From Duganella sp. Root1480D1 (lineage in GTDB: Bacteria; Pseudomonadota; Gammaproteobacteria; Burkholderiales; Burkholderiaceae_D), in contig NZ_LMFZ01000012.1 of assembly GCF_001427305.1 (NCBI RefSeq), positions 434,001 through 498,000 of the forward strand: a stretch of 64,000 nucleotides of DNA, written 5' to 3'. The notes beneath the pieces were generated by a model, which was given only the letters and a program-made list of their open reading frames with translations, did no database searches and was not told the origin of the DNA. Positions within the stretch are counted from its first letter, which is position 1. The number at the start of each line of letters is the position of its first letter. Positions 1 to 10,340 of this stretch are shown piece by piece. Position numbers and translations under genes: made by a program.

Positions 1-1205
1 TCCTCGAACACCGCCTCCACCACCAGGTCCGCGCCGGCCAGCAGCGCATAATCGGTAGCAGGCGTAATGCGCTCCAGAAGCGCCTCCGCCTTCTCAGCAG
101 AGACCTGGCCGCGTTGCTGCTGCTTGGCGAGCAGCGTAGCGGAATACGACTTGCCTTTATCAGCAGCCTCTTGCACGGTATCGATCAACACCACTTCGAT
201 GCCCGCCTTCGCGGCCACATACGCAATACCGGCCCCCATCATGCCTGCGCCCAGCACGCCAATCTTGCTGTACTTCTGATGCGGCACGTCTTTCGGGCGC
301 GACGCCAGCTTGTTCGCTTCATTCATGCTGAAGAACAGGGTGCGGATCATATTCTTCGCTTCCGGCGACAACACGGTCTGCACGAAATATCGCGCTTCCG
401 TCATCAAGCCGGTATCGAGGTCCGTGATCAAGCCTTCGTATACGCACGACAGGATATTGCGCGGCGCCGGGTAGTTGCCATGGGTTTTGGCGCGCAGCAT
501 GGCGTTGGCGGCCATGAACACTTGCTGCACGGCGGGCGACGATACGGCGCCACCGGGGATCTTGAAGCCCTTGATATCCCACGGCTGCTGCGCGCCGCCA
601 GCGGCGATAGCGCGTTCGAGCCAGCTGCGTGCGGCAGCCATTTCGCTGCCGGCAGGGACCACGTCATTCAGGATGCCCAACTCGCGTGCAGCAGCGGCGG
701 TCAGGCGTTTTCCTTCCAACAGCAAAGGCAGCGATTTCTGGATGCCTACCAGGCGCGGCAAGCGCTGCGTGCCGCCACCACCCGGCAGCAGGCCAAGCGT
801 CACTTCCGGCAAGCCAAAGCGCGCTTTCGGATTCTCGGCCGCCACGCGGTAATGCCCGCACAGCGCGACCTCCAGCCCGCCACCAAGCGTTGTGCCAGGC
901 AGCGCCATGGCGACAGGCTTGCCACAGGTTTCCAGCTTGCGCAGCGCGCGATCCAGGCGCACCACGCGCTCGAACAAGGCCTCGGCAGTCTTGGCGGACA
1001 GGAGCCATTCCAGGTCACCGCCCGCAATGAAGTCGGGCTTGGAGGACGTCATCAGAACGCCTTTCACAGCGGCGTCGGAGACTACCCGGTCAGCCAACTC
1101 GCACAACGCAATGCAGCTTTCTTCGTTCAGCACATTCTGGCTGCGCCCAGGCATATTCCAGCTCAGGGTCGCGATGCCATGGGAATCCAGGCTGTAATCA
1201 ATCAT
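1..1205 (-). CDS. Bifunctional enoyl-CoA hydratase / 3-hydroxyacyl-CoA dehydrogenase (FadB/FadJ type), 3' end cut off
   Basis: The protein hydrates enoyl-CoA and oxidises 3-hydroxyacyl-CoA in beta-oxidation. The first 401 residues are visible; the gene runs off the left edge. Residues about 1-300 form a crotonase domain with the glycine-rich segment TTLGGGLEVAL that builds the oxyanion hole. From about residue 310 a Rossmann fold starts with IGVLGAGMMGAGIAYVAA, the NAD site of 3-hydroxyacyl-CoA dehydrogenases. The ATG at 1203-1205 is preceded by a GGGAGAC ribosome site. The thiolase gene ends 12 bp upstream, so this is the last visible gene of a three-gene operon. FadB, FadJ or a short-chain-specific paralogue cannot be told apart without the rest. 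Confidence 0.9.
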   Translation of the reverse strand, partial: MIDYSLDSHGIATLSWNMPGRSQNVLNEESCIALCELADRVVSDAAVKGVLMTSSKPDFIAGGDLEWLLSAKTAEALFERVVRLDRALRKLETCGKPVAMALPGTTLGGGLEVALCGHYRVAAENPKARFGLPEVTLGLLPGGGGTQRLPRLVGIQKSLPLLLEGKRLTAAAARELGILNDVVPAGSEMAAARSWLERAIAAGGAQQPWDIKGFKIPGGAVSSPAVQQVFMAANAMLRAKTHGNYPAPRNILSCVYEGLITDLDTGLMTEARYFVQTVLSPEAKNMIRTLFFSMNEANKLASRPKDVPHQKYSKIGVLGAGMMGAGIAYVAAKAGIEVVLIDTVQEAADKGKSYSATLLAKQQQRGQVSAEKAEALLERITPATDYALLAGADLVVEAVFE

Positions 1206-1217
1206 GGTCCGTCTCCC

Positions 1218-2423
1218 TCAAATGCGCTCGATGATAGTGGCAGTGCCCATGCCTGCGCCAACGCACAGCGTGGCCAGGCCGGTCTTCAGGTTGCGGCGTT
1301 CCAGCTCGTCCAGCAGGGTGCCGAGGATCATGGCGCCGGTCGCGCCCAACGGGTGGCCCATGGCGATGGCGCCGCCGTTCACGTTCATCTTCTCGTGCGG
1401 CACGTTCATCACTTCCATGAAGCGCAGCACTACGGAAGCGAAGGCTTCATTCAGCTCGTACAAATCAATGTCGGCAGCCTTCATGCCAGCGCGCTTCAGC
1501 GCTTTCTCCGCGGCGTAGCTAGGGCCAGTCAGCATGATGGAAGGTTCGCTGCCGATGGACGCGAAGGAACGGATGCGGGCGCGCGGCTTGAGCCCTGCCC
1601 GCTCACCGGCCTCGCGCGTACCGATCAGCACTGCCGCTGCGCCGTCCACGATGCCGGAACTATTGCCGGCGTGGTGTACGTGCTGCATCTGCTCGATCTG
1701 CGGATAGCGTTGGGTGATGACCGAGTCGAAACCGAAGTTTGCGCCCATTTCGGCAAACGACGCCTTCAGCGCGCCAAGCGATTCGACGGTAGTTTCAGGC
1801 CGGACCAACTCATCGCGCGCCAGCATGGTCAGGCCATTGCGGTCCACCACCGGCACCACGGAGCGCGCGAAGCGGCCTTCCTGCCAGGCGCGGTGGGCGC
1901 GCTGCTGCGACTCCACTGCAAACGCATCGACATCGCGACGGCTGTAGCCCCAGATGGTCGCAATCGCATCGGCCGAAATCCCCTGCGGCACAAAATAGGA
2001 ATCGAAAGCGCTTTGGGGATCGACCGGCCATGCGCCGCCCGAGGAACCCATCGGCACACGCGACATCGCTTCCACGCCGCCGCCAACCACCATGTCGGAT
2101 TGGCCGGACATCACCTGCGCTGCCGCCATATTGCAGGCCTCCAGGCCGGAGGCGCAGAAGCGGTTGATCTGTACGCCCGCAACCGATTCCGCATAGCCGG
2201 ATGCCAGCGCCGCCACACGGCCAATGCAGGCGCCCTGCTCCCCGACCGGTTCCACGCAGCCCAGCACCACGTCGTCGATGATCGCGCTGTCGAAACTGTT
2301 GCGGCTGACCAGCGCACGCAGCGCAGTCTCCGCTAAACGCAACGGCGTTACACCGTGCAGCGAACCGTCCTTCTTGCCTTTGCCGCGCGGCGTGCGCACG
2401 GCGTCAAAGATATAAGCTTCCAA
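1218..2423 (-). CDS. Acetyl-CoA C-acyltransferase (thiolase)
   Basis: Thiolase of 401 residues, cleaving 3-ketoacyl-CoA to acetyl-CoA and a shortened acyl-CoA. The nucleophile Cys90 lies in [12 protein letters not shown], His357 in GHPLGATGA and the second active-site Cys387 in CVGAGMGTA, so the enzyme looks intact. Length is normal for the family. It sits between the acyl-CoA dehydrogenase (10 bp upstream) and the hydratase/dehydrogenase gene (12 bp downstream), which makes a beta-oxidation role more likely than acetoacetyl-CoA synthesis for polyhydroxyalkanoate. Chain-length preference cannot be read from sequence. Confidence 0.93.
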   Translation of the reverse strand: MEAYIFDAVRTPRGKGKKDGSLHGVTPLRLAETALRALVSRNSFDSAIIDDVVLGCVEPVGEQGACIGRVAALASGYAESVAGVQINRFCASGLEACNMAAAQVMSGQSDMVVGGGVEAMSRVPMGSSGGAWPVDPQSAFDSYFVPQGISADAIATIWGYSRRDVDAFAVESQQRAHRAWQEGRFARSVVPVVDRNGLTMLARDELVRPETTVESLGALKASFAEMGANFGFDSVITQRYPQIEQMQHVHHAGNSSGIVDGAAAVLIGTREAGERAGLKPRARIRSFASIGSEPSIMLTGPSYAAEKALKRAGMKAADIDLYELNEAFASVVLRFMEVMNVPHEKMNVNGGAIAMGHPLGATGAMILGTLLDELERRNLKTGLATLCVGAGMGTATIIERI

Positions 2424-2433
2424 GCTGGTCTCC

Positions 2434-3570
2434 TTACAGCGTGCGGCTGATCAGTTCTTTCATGATTTCGTTAGTGCCGCCATACACGCGCTGCACGCGT
2501 GCGTCGGCCCAGGCGCGGGTGATCGGGTATTCCCACATATAACCATAGCCGCCATGAAGCTGCACGCACTTGTCCAGCACGCGGAATTGCATCTCGGTGG
2601 TCCAGTATTTGGCCATCGATGCTGTCGCGGCATCCAGCTTGTCTTCGATCAGCAGTTCCATGCAGCGGTCGACGAACACGCGGCACATCTGGACCTCGGT
2701 CTTGATCTCGGCCAGGGTGTGGGCGATGGTCTGGAACTCGGCGATCGGACGCTTGAAGGCCTTGCGGTCGCGCGTGTACTGCACCGTCCATTCCAGGCCG
2801 GATTCGGCTGCTTGCACGGCCATGATGGCGATCTGCATGCGCTCCCACGGCAGTTCCTGCATCAGGTACTTGAAGCCCGCGCCCTCTTCGCCCAGCAGGT
2901 TCTTGGCCGGCACGCGCACGTTTTCGAAGAACAGTTCCGAAGTATCCTGCGCCTTCATGCCGGCCTTCTTCAAGCGCTTGCCTTTGCTGAAGCCTTCCAT
3001 CGAGGTGTCAACCACGAACAGGCTGATGCCCTTGGCGCCAGCAGCCGGATCGGTCTTCGCGACCACGATCACGCAGTCGGCATTCCAGCCGTTGGTGATG
3101 AAGGTCTTGGAACCGTTCATGATGTAATGATCGCCGTCGCGGATGGCGGTGGTGGCCACGCCTTGCAGGTCGGAGCCGGTGCCTGGCTCGGTCATCGCAA
3201 TGGCACCGATCATTTCGCCGGTAGCCAGCTTCGGGATGTAATGCGATTTCAGGTACTCGCTGCCGTAGTGCAGGATGTAGGGCGCCACGATTTCCGAGTG
3301 CAGCATGAAGCCGGGGCCGGATGCGCCGATGCGTGCCTGCTCTTCGATCAGCACCATGCTGTAGCGGCGGTCGACGCCGACGCCGCCGTATTGCTCCGGC
3401 ATGGTCGGGCAAAGGAAGCCTGCAGCACCGGCCTTCTGCCAGGCGTCGCGGTCCACATAGCCCTGCTCTTCCCAGCGCTCATGGTGCGGGGCGATCTCGG
3501 TTTCCATGAAGCGGCGCGCGGATTCGCGCAGCATGTCGTGTTCTTCGGTGAATAAGGTGCGAGGAATCAT
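2434..3570 (-). CDS. Acyl-CoA dehydrogenase, long-chain/isovaleryl-like
   Basis: FAD enzyme of 378 residues that introduces the alpha-beta double bond into acyl-CoA and passes electrons to [16 protein letters not shown] (about 125-137) and the C-terminal [16 protein letters not shown] are family signatures. The usual medium-chain catalytic Glu position is Gly here (VYGGTNE), while a QELPWER motif at about 238-244 matches the place of the base in long-chain and isovaleryl-type enzymes; a Glu there probably serves. First gene of the operon, divergent from a TetR gene across 93 bp with a palindromic operator. Confidence 0.92.
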   Translation of the reverse strand: MIPRTLFTEEHDMLRESARRFMETEIAPHHERWEEQGYVDRDAWQKAGAAGFLCPTMPEQYGGVGVDRRYSMVLIEEQARIGASGPGFMLHSEIVAPYILHYGSEYLKSHYIPKLATGEMIGAIAMTEPGTGSDLQGVATTAIRDGDHYIMNGSKTFITNGWNADCVIVVAKTDPAAGAKGISLFVVDTSMEGFSKGKRLKKAGMKAQDTSELFFENVRVPAKNLLGEEGAGFKYLMQELPWERMQIAIMAVQAAESGLEWTVQYTRDRKAFKRPIAEFQTIAHTLAEIKTEVQMCRVFVDRCMELLIEDKLDAATASMAKYWTTEMQFRVLDKCVQLHGGYGYMWEYPITRAWADARVQRVYGGTNEIMKELISRTL

Positions 3571-3594
3571 CAGGCAAGGTCTCCGTTGATGTTA

Positions 3595-3633
3595 TAGGTC
3601 AGTTGACCGAAATAGTATCGGTCAGTTGACCTA
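3595..3633. promoter_or_regulatory. Twin palindromic operator between acyl-CoA dehydrogenase and TetR gene
   Basis: The 12-mer GGTCAGTTGACC, whose arms GGTCA/TGACC are perfectly complementary, occurs at 3597-3608 and 3620-3631. The flanks TA...GA and TC...TA make the two copies an outer inverted repeat around AATAGTA. It lies in the 93 bp between two divergent starts, which is where a TetR repressor would control both itself and the beta-oxidation operon. Binding is inferred. Confidence 0.75.
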
Positions 3634-3663
3634 TTTGTCAATCGACGAGATAATTCGTGTTCT

Positions 3664-4299
3664 ATGAAGAAAAAGTCAGACACGCCCCTGCAGGCAAAGG
3701 AATCCAACACCACGACCAAGGGCTTTGAGCGCGCCAGCGCCATCCTGGAGGCAGCACGGTTGTTGTTGGCGCACGACGGATATGCAGCGCTGGCCATGCG
3801 CAGCGTGGCGCAGCAGGTAGGCGTCAGCCTGTCGACGGTTCAGCACTACTACCCGAGCCGGGATGCCCTGATCGAAGCGCTGCTGGAGCAGACGTTTGCC
3901 CGCTACCAGGCCGGCATCGACGAACGCGTGGCCGCCGCAGGCACCGGCCCGCGCGTGGAGTTGTTCGAGTCGATCATCGATTACTTCCTGGCCGACCTGC
4001 GGGACCAGGTGTCGAGTGGCCTGTTCTTCGAGATCGCCGCCCTGGCGAACCGCCACCCCGTCGCCACCAAGCTGTTCGACACCATGATGACCCGCGCCCG
4101 CCGGACGCTGCGCAACCTGATCCACGAGATTGATCCAGCGCTGTCGATGCAGCAATGCGAAATCCGCGGCACGCTGATCGTGGCGCAGATGCTGGGCACC
4201 ATGCTGTTCATCTCCGAAACCCGCCCGCAGCACAAGGAACTGGCAGACCTCGCACACGAGGCGACCATCGCCATCACCCGCATCGCTTTTGGGCGCTAA
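3664..4299 (+). CDS. TetR/AcrR family regulator of the beta-oxidation operon
   Basis: 211 residues. The N-terminal helix-turn-helix is at about 25-75 (AMRSVAQQVGVSLSTVQHYYPSRDALIEALL); the C-terminal half is the variable ligand domain. It is divergent from the acyl-CoA dehydrogenase/thiolase/FadB operon with a twin palindrome between, so it probably represses that operon and itself, with an acyl-CoA or fatty acid as inducer by analogy with FadR/PsrA-type TetR proteins. Its stop codon overlaps by a few bases the original end of the convergent broken gene on the other strand. Confidence 0.88.
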   Translation: MKKKSDTPLQAKESNTTTKGFERASAILEAARLLLAHDGYAALAMRSVAQQVGVSLSTVQHYYPSRDALIEALLEQTFARYQAGIDERVAAAGTGPRVELFESIIDYFLADLRDQVSSGLFFEIAALANRHPVATKLFDTMMTRARRTLRNLIHEIDPALSMQQCEIRGTLIVAQMLGTMLFISETRPQHKELADLAHEATIAITRIAFGR

Positions 4300-4913
4300 T
4301 CTTTCTCTAGGGCCTCGAGAAGTCGCACCAGCGACTTCTCACTTCGTTGTAGGTCATTTGGGGAGGTAAATGATGTGTGCTTCTCCATTCGCTGCATCAA
4401 CTGGACCAGTTGCCCATTTCTGGATCCAGGCTTGGGCGACCAGGCTTATGCACAGCGATTGTCAGGAGTCGCAAAAATGTACGACACACCATCGATACCT
4501 GCCCAGCCAGAATCTTTGGACTTCGCAATTGCATTGGCGAACACTTGTTCAACGCGGTTCGCGACATCCTGGCTCAAAGAAGCACGACGAACCTTTCCAA
4601 CTATCCGGGGTTTAGTGAAATCCATGCGACCATTCTCCCCTTTGGGATAAGACTCGTACCAGAATGAGGTCGGGAATTCCACATGATAGATCTCATTCCC
4701 GACCAACCGAAGTCCGGATTCGGCTTCAAAAGATGGAACAGTAGTCAGGAGTAGCCGCGCCGGTTTAGCGACTGCATTGTCGATCACTCGCTTTACGGCA
4801 GCATGATACGGATCATTAAATCGATCTCGGCAGGGCTCGAGCGCTTCTTGCGCAGTAACGCGAACTCCGAAGGCGCATGCAAGAAAAACGAACAATACTC
4901 GCCTCATGTCCAA
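4296..4913 (-). pseudogene. Secreted protein gene interrupted by an in-frame stop codon
   Basis: The reading frame starts at 4913 with a signal peptide (MDMRRVLFVFLACAFGVRVTA) and runs 155 codons to a TAA at 4446-4448. The same frame then stays open for 49 more codons to a TAG at 4296-4298, and this part looks like genuine protein (AWSPKPGSRNGQLVQLMQRM). The junction reads NRCA-stop-AWSP; a single CAA to TAA change would restore CAQAWSP and a 205-residue protein. So the gene is probably inactivated by a nonsense mutation, or read through, or the base is a sequencing error. The function of the mature domain is not recognised. Confidence 0.65.
4317..4340. terminator. Perfect 10-bp hairpin after the TetR gene
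   Basis: GAGAAGTCGC, loop ACCA, GCGACTTCTC starts 17 bp after the TetR stop. The stem is perfect, but no T-run follows on either strand, so it is a weak candidate terminator. It lies inside the former coding part of the convergent broken gene. Confidence 0.35.
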
Positions 4914-4937
4914 TCTTTGACCTCACGGCTACAACGA

Positions 4938-6173
4938 TCAGGCGACACCGGCCCGCTCCAGCATGGCGTGCAGCAGCACATTGCAGCCAGCTTCCAGATG
5001 CTCCTTCTTGGCGTCTTCGATTTCGTTGTGGCTGATGCCGTCCTTGCATGGGACGAAAATCATGCCGGCAGGAGCGACGCGGGCGGCATAGATGGCGTCG
5101 TGGCCGGCGCCAGACACCACGTCCATGGTGGAGTAGCCCAGCTTTTCCGTGGCCTTGCGCACCGCGCCAACGCAATCGGGATGGAACGGGCATGGCGGGT
5201 AATACGACACGCGCTCGATCTTCACTGGCAGCCCTGTTTCGGCGGAGGTCTTGTCAATGAAGGCCAGCATATCTTCATGCATCTTGTTCAGCAGTTCGTC
5301 GTTCACGTTACGCAGGTCGATGCTGAATTTGACCTGGCCCGGAATCACGTTGCGGCTATTCGGGAAGACCTGCATCATGCCGACCGTGCCGCGCCCATAC
5401 GGCGGATAGCGATTGGCGATGGCGACGACTTCAGGGATGATCCGGGCTGCGACCTGCATCGCATCTTTGCGCAGATGCATAGGCGTGGGGCCGGCATGGG
5501 CCTCCATGCCTGTCACGGTGCAGTCGTACCATGAAAGACCCATCACGGCCGGGACTACGCCGATCACCTTGTCGGCATCTTCCAGCACAGGGCCCTGCTC
5601 GATATGCGTTTCGAAATAAGCGCCGATGGGATGCTGGCCGGGCACTTCATCGCCCTTGTAGCCAATGCGCTCCAGCTCCTCGCCGACCGTCTTGCCCTCG
5701 GTATCCTTGGCGGCATAAGCGTGTTCCAGCGTGAAGGCGCCGCAGAAGACGCCGGAGCCCATCATCACCGGAACAAAGCGCGAGCCCTCTTCATTGGTCC
5801 AGAACGCAACCTCGATCGGCGCGCGCGTCTTGATGCCTTTATCGTTCAAGGTGCGAACCACTTCCAGGCCAGCCAGTACGCCATAGTTGCCATCGAACTT
5901 ACCGCCTGTCGGCTGGGTGTCGATATGGCTGCCCGTCATGATTGGCGGCAGCGTGTTGTCTTCGCCATCGCGGCGCATGAAGACATTGCCGATCTGGTCG
6001 ACCGAGATCGACAATCCCGCGTCGCGCGCCCAACCTGTCACCAGGTCGCGGCCCTGCTTATCGAGGTCCGTCAGCGTCAGGCGTTTAACGCCGCCTTTTG
6101 GAGTGGCCCCGATCTTGGCCAGTTCCATCAGCGAATCCCACAGGCGGTCGCTGTTAATACGTAGATCGCTCAT
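4938..6173 (-). CDS. Beta-ureidopropionase / N-carbamoyl amino acid hydrolase (M20 family)
   Basis: Zn-dependent amidohydrolase of 411 residues. Likely metal ligands are His83 and Asp94 (GSHIDTQPTGGKFDG), Glu129 (TNEEGS), His190 (ETHIEQGP) and His382 (GISHNE). The family includes allantoate amidohydrolase, N-carbamoyl-L-amino acid hydrolase and bacterial beta-ureidopropionase. Position as last gene of the preTA-hydA operon points to hydrolysis of N-carbamoyl-beta-alanine (from uracil) or N-carbamoyl-beta-aminoisobutyrate (from thymine) to the beta-amino acid, CO2 and ammonia. Cytoplasmic; no signal peptide. It starts 10 bp after the dihydropyrimidinase stop. Confidence 0.9.
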   Translation of the reverse strand: MSDLRINSDRLWDSLMELAKIGATPKGGVKRLTLTDLDKQGRDLVTGWARDAGLSISVDQIGNVFMRRDGEDNTLPPIMTGSHIDTQPTGGKFDGNYGVLAGLEVVRTLNDKGIKTRAPIEVAFWTNEEGSRFVPVMMGSGVFCGAFTLEHAYAAKDTEGKTVGEELERIGYKGDEVPGQHPIGAYFETHIEQGPVLEDADKVIGVVPAVMGLSWYDCTVTGMEAHAGPTPMHLRKDAMQVAARIIPEVVAIANRYPPYGRGTVGMMQVFPNSRNVIPGQVKFSIDLRNVNDELLNKMHEDMLAFIDKTSAETGLPVKIERVSYYPPCPFHPDCVGAVRKATEKLGYSTMDVVSGAGHDAIYAARVAPAGMIFVPCKDGISHNEIEDAKKEHLEAGCNVLLHAMLERAGVA

Positions 6174-6183
6174 GATGCACTCC

Positions 6184-7578
<1,395 letters not shown>

Positions 7579-9057
7579 TTAGGCCTTCTCCGCAAGTTGT
7601 GGCTGGACCGCGCGTGCCGCCCTGCCCTTCATCAGGATGCCGTACACCAGCGCCGCAATTGCGATGCCGACGAACCATGCATAGGTATATATCAGCTTGA
7701 AGCCGTCGCCGACGTCGCCGAACGAGGCCGGGAAGGCCGCATTCAGGAAGCCCGGCACATTTGGCGCCACACCAAACGCGAAAGCCAGCAGCGCCGCAGA
7801 GTTCCAGCCATTGGTATAGCTGTACTCACCGTTGTCGACATACAGTGCCCCGACATTCAGCTCCGTCTTGCGAATCAGGTAGTAGTCGACGATCAGCACG
7901 CCGGCGATTGGGCCAAGCAAAGCCGAATAGCCAATCAGCCAGGTGAAGATGTAGCCCTGCGTGGTCTCCAGCAGCTTCCAGGGCATCATCGCCAGCGCAA
8001 TGCCGGCAGTGATGTAGCCGCCAGTGCGATAGGAAATATGCTTTGGCGCCAGCGCGGAGAAGTCATACGCCGGCCCGACCAGGTTGGCCGCCAGGTTGAC
8101 CGAGATCGTGTCGATCAGCAGGATCACCAGTGCCACCAGCACGGCAACGCCGGTCATGCGGCTGGCCAGGTCGACCGGATCCCAGATCGCTTTGCCATAC
8201 AGGACGACCGTAGCGGAGGTGACGATCACCGCCAGCGCCGCCAGCAAGCCCATAGGCACGGGCAGGCCAACCGACTGGCCCAGCACCTGGTCGCGCTGCG
8301 TTTTTGCAAAGCGGGTGAAGTCGGGGATATTCAACGCCAGCGTAGCCCAGAAGCCGATCATGGCCGTCAGCGAAGGCCAGAACGTCGGCCAGAATTGCCC
8401 CGCCTTCTTGCCGCCTTCGACGAACTGCGATGGCTGCTCCAGCAAGGTGCCGAAGCCACCCGCCTTCTGGTACACCCAGCCAAGCAGCACGAAGCAGATG
8501 ATGATCTTCAACGGTGCGGTATAGGTTTCCAGTTTGCGGATCGCATCCATGCCATGCACGATGTACCAGAACTGGATCGCCCAGAACGCGATGAAGCAAA
8601 GCAGTTGCGCGCCATTGATCCCAAGGCCGCCGATCTTTGAACCGCCAATCTCGCCGCCCATCATCACGCCAAGCAACGTATAGATCATCTGCCCGCCGAA
8701 CCAGGTCTGGATGCCGTACCAGCCGCAAGCCACGATGGCCCGCATCAGTGCCGGCAGCCGCGCTCCCGAAGTGCCGAACGAAGCGCGGGCCAGCACCGCA
8801 TACGGAATGCCGTACTTGGTGCCCGCGTGCCCAATCAGCAGCATCGGCAGCAGCACAATGGTATTGGCGAGGAAAACAGTGAGGACCGCCTGTCCCGCCG
8901 ACATGCCGCCTTCAATCAGGCTGGCTGCCAGCGTGTAGGCAGGGATGCACATGACCATCCCAACCCAGAGTGCAGCGAAGTGATACCAGCGCCAGGTGCG
9001 CTGCGATTCATTGGTCGGGGCCAGGTCTTCGTTCCACAACTGGGAATTGTCGCTCAT
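7579..9057 (-). CDS. NCS1-family nucleobase:cation symporter (probable uracil/thymine permease)
   Basis: Inner-membrane permease of 492 residues with about 12 hydrophobic segments and the NCS1 N-terminus SDNSQLWNEDLAPTNESQRTW. I start it at 9057 (MSDNSQLW), because that ATG overlaps the preA stop by ATGA; a longer frame upstream lies inside preA. NCS1 members carry uracil, cytosine, allantoin or hydantoins with H+ or Na+. Position inside the pyrimidine operon suggests uracil, thymine or dihydropyrimidines. Specificity is inferred from context only. Confidence 0.9.
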   Translation of the reverse strand: MSDNSQLWNEDLAPTNESQRTWRWYHFAALWVGMVMCIPAYTLAASLIEGGMSAGQAVLTVFLANTIVLLPMLLIGHAGTKYGIPYAVLARASFGTSGARLPALMRAIVACGWYGIQTWFGGQMIYTLLGVMMGGEIGGSKIGGLGINGAQLLCFIAFWAIQFWYIVHGMDAIRKLETYTAPLKIIICFVLLGWVYQKAGGFGTLLEQPSQFVEGGKKAGQFWPTFWPSLTAMIGFWATLALNIPDFTRFAKTQRDQVLGQSVGLPVPMGLLAALAVIVTSATVVLYGKAIWDPVDLASRMTGVAVLVALVILLIDTISVNLAANLVGPAYDFSALAPKHISYRTGGYITAGIALAMMPWKLLETTQGYIFTWLIGYSALLGPIAGVLIVDYYLIRKTELNVGALYVDNGEYSYTNGWNSAALLAFAFGVAPNVPGFLNAAFPASFGDVGDGFKLIYTYAWFVGIAIAALVYGILMKGRAARAVQPQLAEKA

Positions 9058-10340
9058 GCAGTCTCCTTGATCTCGGCCCGCGGGTTGCGCGGGTCCTGTG
9101 TCCAGTTCATGTAAGGCTTGCCCGTGGGGACTGCGACCATCGTAATACAACCTTGCACCGGACAGGTAATTTCGCACAAGTTACAGCCAACGCATTCCTC
9201 CTCATTGACCTTGTACGTCCGTGTGCCGGTCGCTTCGTCGACCAGCTGGAAGATCGACTGGTGCGACGTGTCTTCGCAGGCCACATAGCAGCGGCCGCAC
9301 TTGATACAGTCGTCCTGGCTGATATGCGCAATGGACTTGTAGTTCATGTCCAGGAATTTCCAGTCCGTGGTGTTGGCTACTGCTTTGCCCATGAAATCAT
9401 CGAGCGTCTTGTAGCCTTTGCTGTCCATCCAGCGCTCCAGGCCGTCCTTCATCTCCTGCACGATGCGGAAGCCGTGCAGCATGGCCGCGGTACAAACCTG
9501 CACGCAACCAGCGCCCAGGGCGATGAATTCCGCCGCATCTTTCCAGTTGCCGATGCCGCCGATGCCGGAAATCGGCAGGCCGCGCGTTTCAGGATCGCGC
9601 GCAATCTCGGCCACCATGTTCAGCGCAATCGGCTTGACGGCCGGGCCGCAGTAGCCGCCGTGGGTGCTGGCGCCGCCGACATTGGGGAAGGCGACCATCT
9701 TGTCCAGGTCGAGGGACGTGATGGAGTTGATCGTATTGATCAGCGAAACAGCGTCGGCGCCGCCAGCCTTCGCAGCCCGCGCCGGGCGGCGAATGTCGGT
9801 AATGTTCGGCGTCAGCTTGACGATCACCGGCAGCCTGCTGTGCTTCTTGCACCACGCTGTCACCTGTTCCACATATTCCGGCACCTGGCCGACAGCGGAA
9901 CCCATGCCGCGTTCCGGCATGCCGTGCGGGCAGCCGAAATTCAGCTCGATCCCATCGGCGCCGGTGGCTTCGACTTTCGGCAGGATGGCAGCCCAATAAT
10001 GTTCTTCGCACGGCAGCATCAGCGAGACCACGATAGCGCGGTCCGGCCAGGCCTTTTTCACTTCAGTGATCTCTTGCAGGTTCAATTCCAGCGAACGGTC
10101 GGTAATCAGCTCGATGTTGTTGAAGCCCAGGACTTCGCGGTTCTTGCCGTAGATGGCGGAGTAGCGCGAAGACACATTCACGGCTGGCGGATCTTCGCCC
10201 AGCGTTTTCCAGACCACGCCACCCCACCCTGCTTCGAAGGCCCGGATCACGTTGTATGCCTTGTCGGTCGGCGGCGCGGAGGCGAGCCAGAATGGATTCG
10301 GCGCCTTGATGCCGCAGAAATTGACGCTCAGGTCGGCCAT
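9054..10340 (-). CDS. preA: NAD-dependent dihydropyrimidine dehydrogenase, subunit PreA
   Basis: 428 residues. An FMN TIM-barrel (about 1-320) like dihydroorotate dehydrogenase, with GGIGNWKDAAEF near the phosphate site, is followed by two 4Fe-4S ferredoxin clusters (CIKCGRCYVACED and CVGCNLCEITCPVQGC). It reduces uracil or thymine to the 5,6-dihydro base using electrons received from PreT. Start shares one base with the preT stop (10340), and its stop overlaps the permease start, so three genes are tightly coupled. Confidence 0.95.
   Translation of the reverse strand: MADLSVNFCGIKAPNPFWLASAPPTDKAYNVIRAFEAGWGGVVWKTLGEDPPAVNVSSRYSAIYGKNREVLGFNNIELITDRSLELNLQEITEVKKAWPDRAIVVSLMLPCEEHYWAAILPKVEATGADGIELNFGCPHGMPERGMGSAVGQVPEYVEQVTAWCKKHSRLPVIVKLTPNITDIRRPARAAKAGGADAVSLINTINSITSLDLDKMVAFPNVGGASTHGGYCGPAVKPIALNMVAEIARDPETRGLPISGIGGIGNWKDAAEFIALGAGCVQVCTAAMLHGFRIVQEMKDGLERWMDSKGYKTLDDFMGKAVANTTDWKFLDMNYKSIAHISQDDCIKCGRCYVACEDTSHQSIFQLVDEATGTRTYKVNEEECVGCNLCEITCPVQGCITMVAVPTGKPYMNWTQDPRNPRAEIKETA

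Noticed and set aside
114..2336. 740-codon open frame on the plus strand opposite the FadB-type and thiolase genes
   Set aside because: The minus strand encodes clear enzymes with catalytic residues. The plus-strand translation is His/Gln/Arg-rich and shows no known motif, as expected from GC-biased codons read in reverse.
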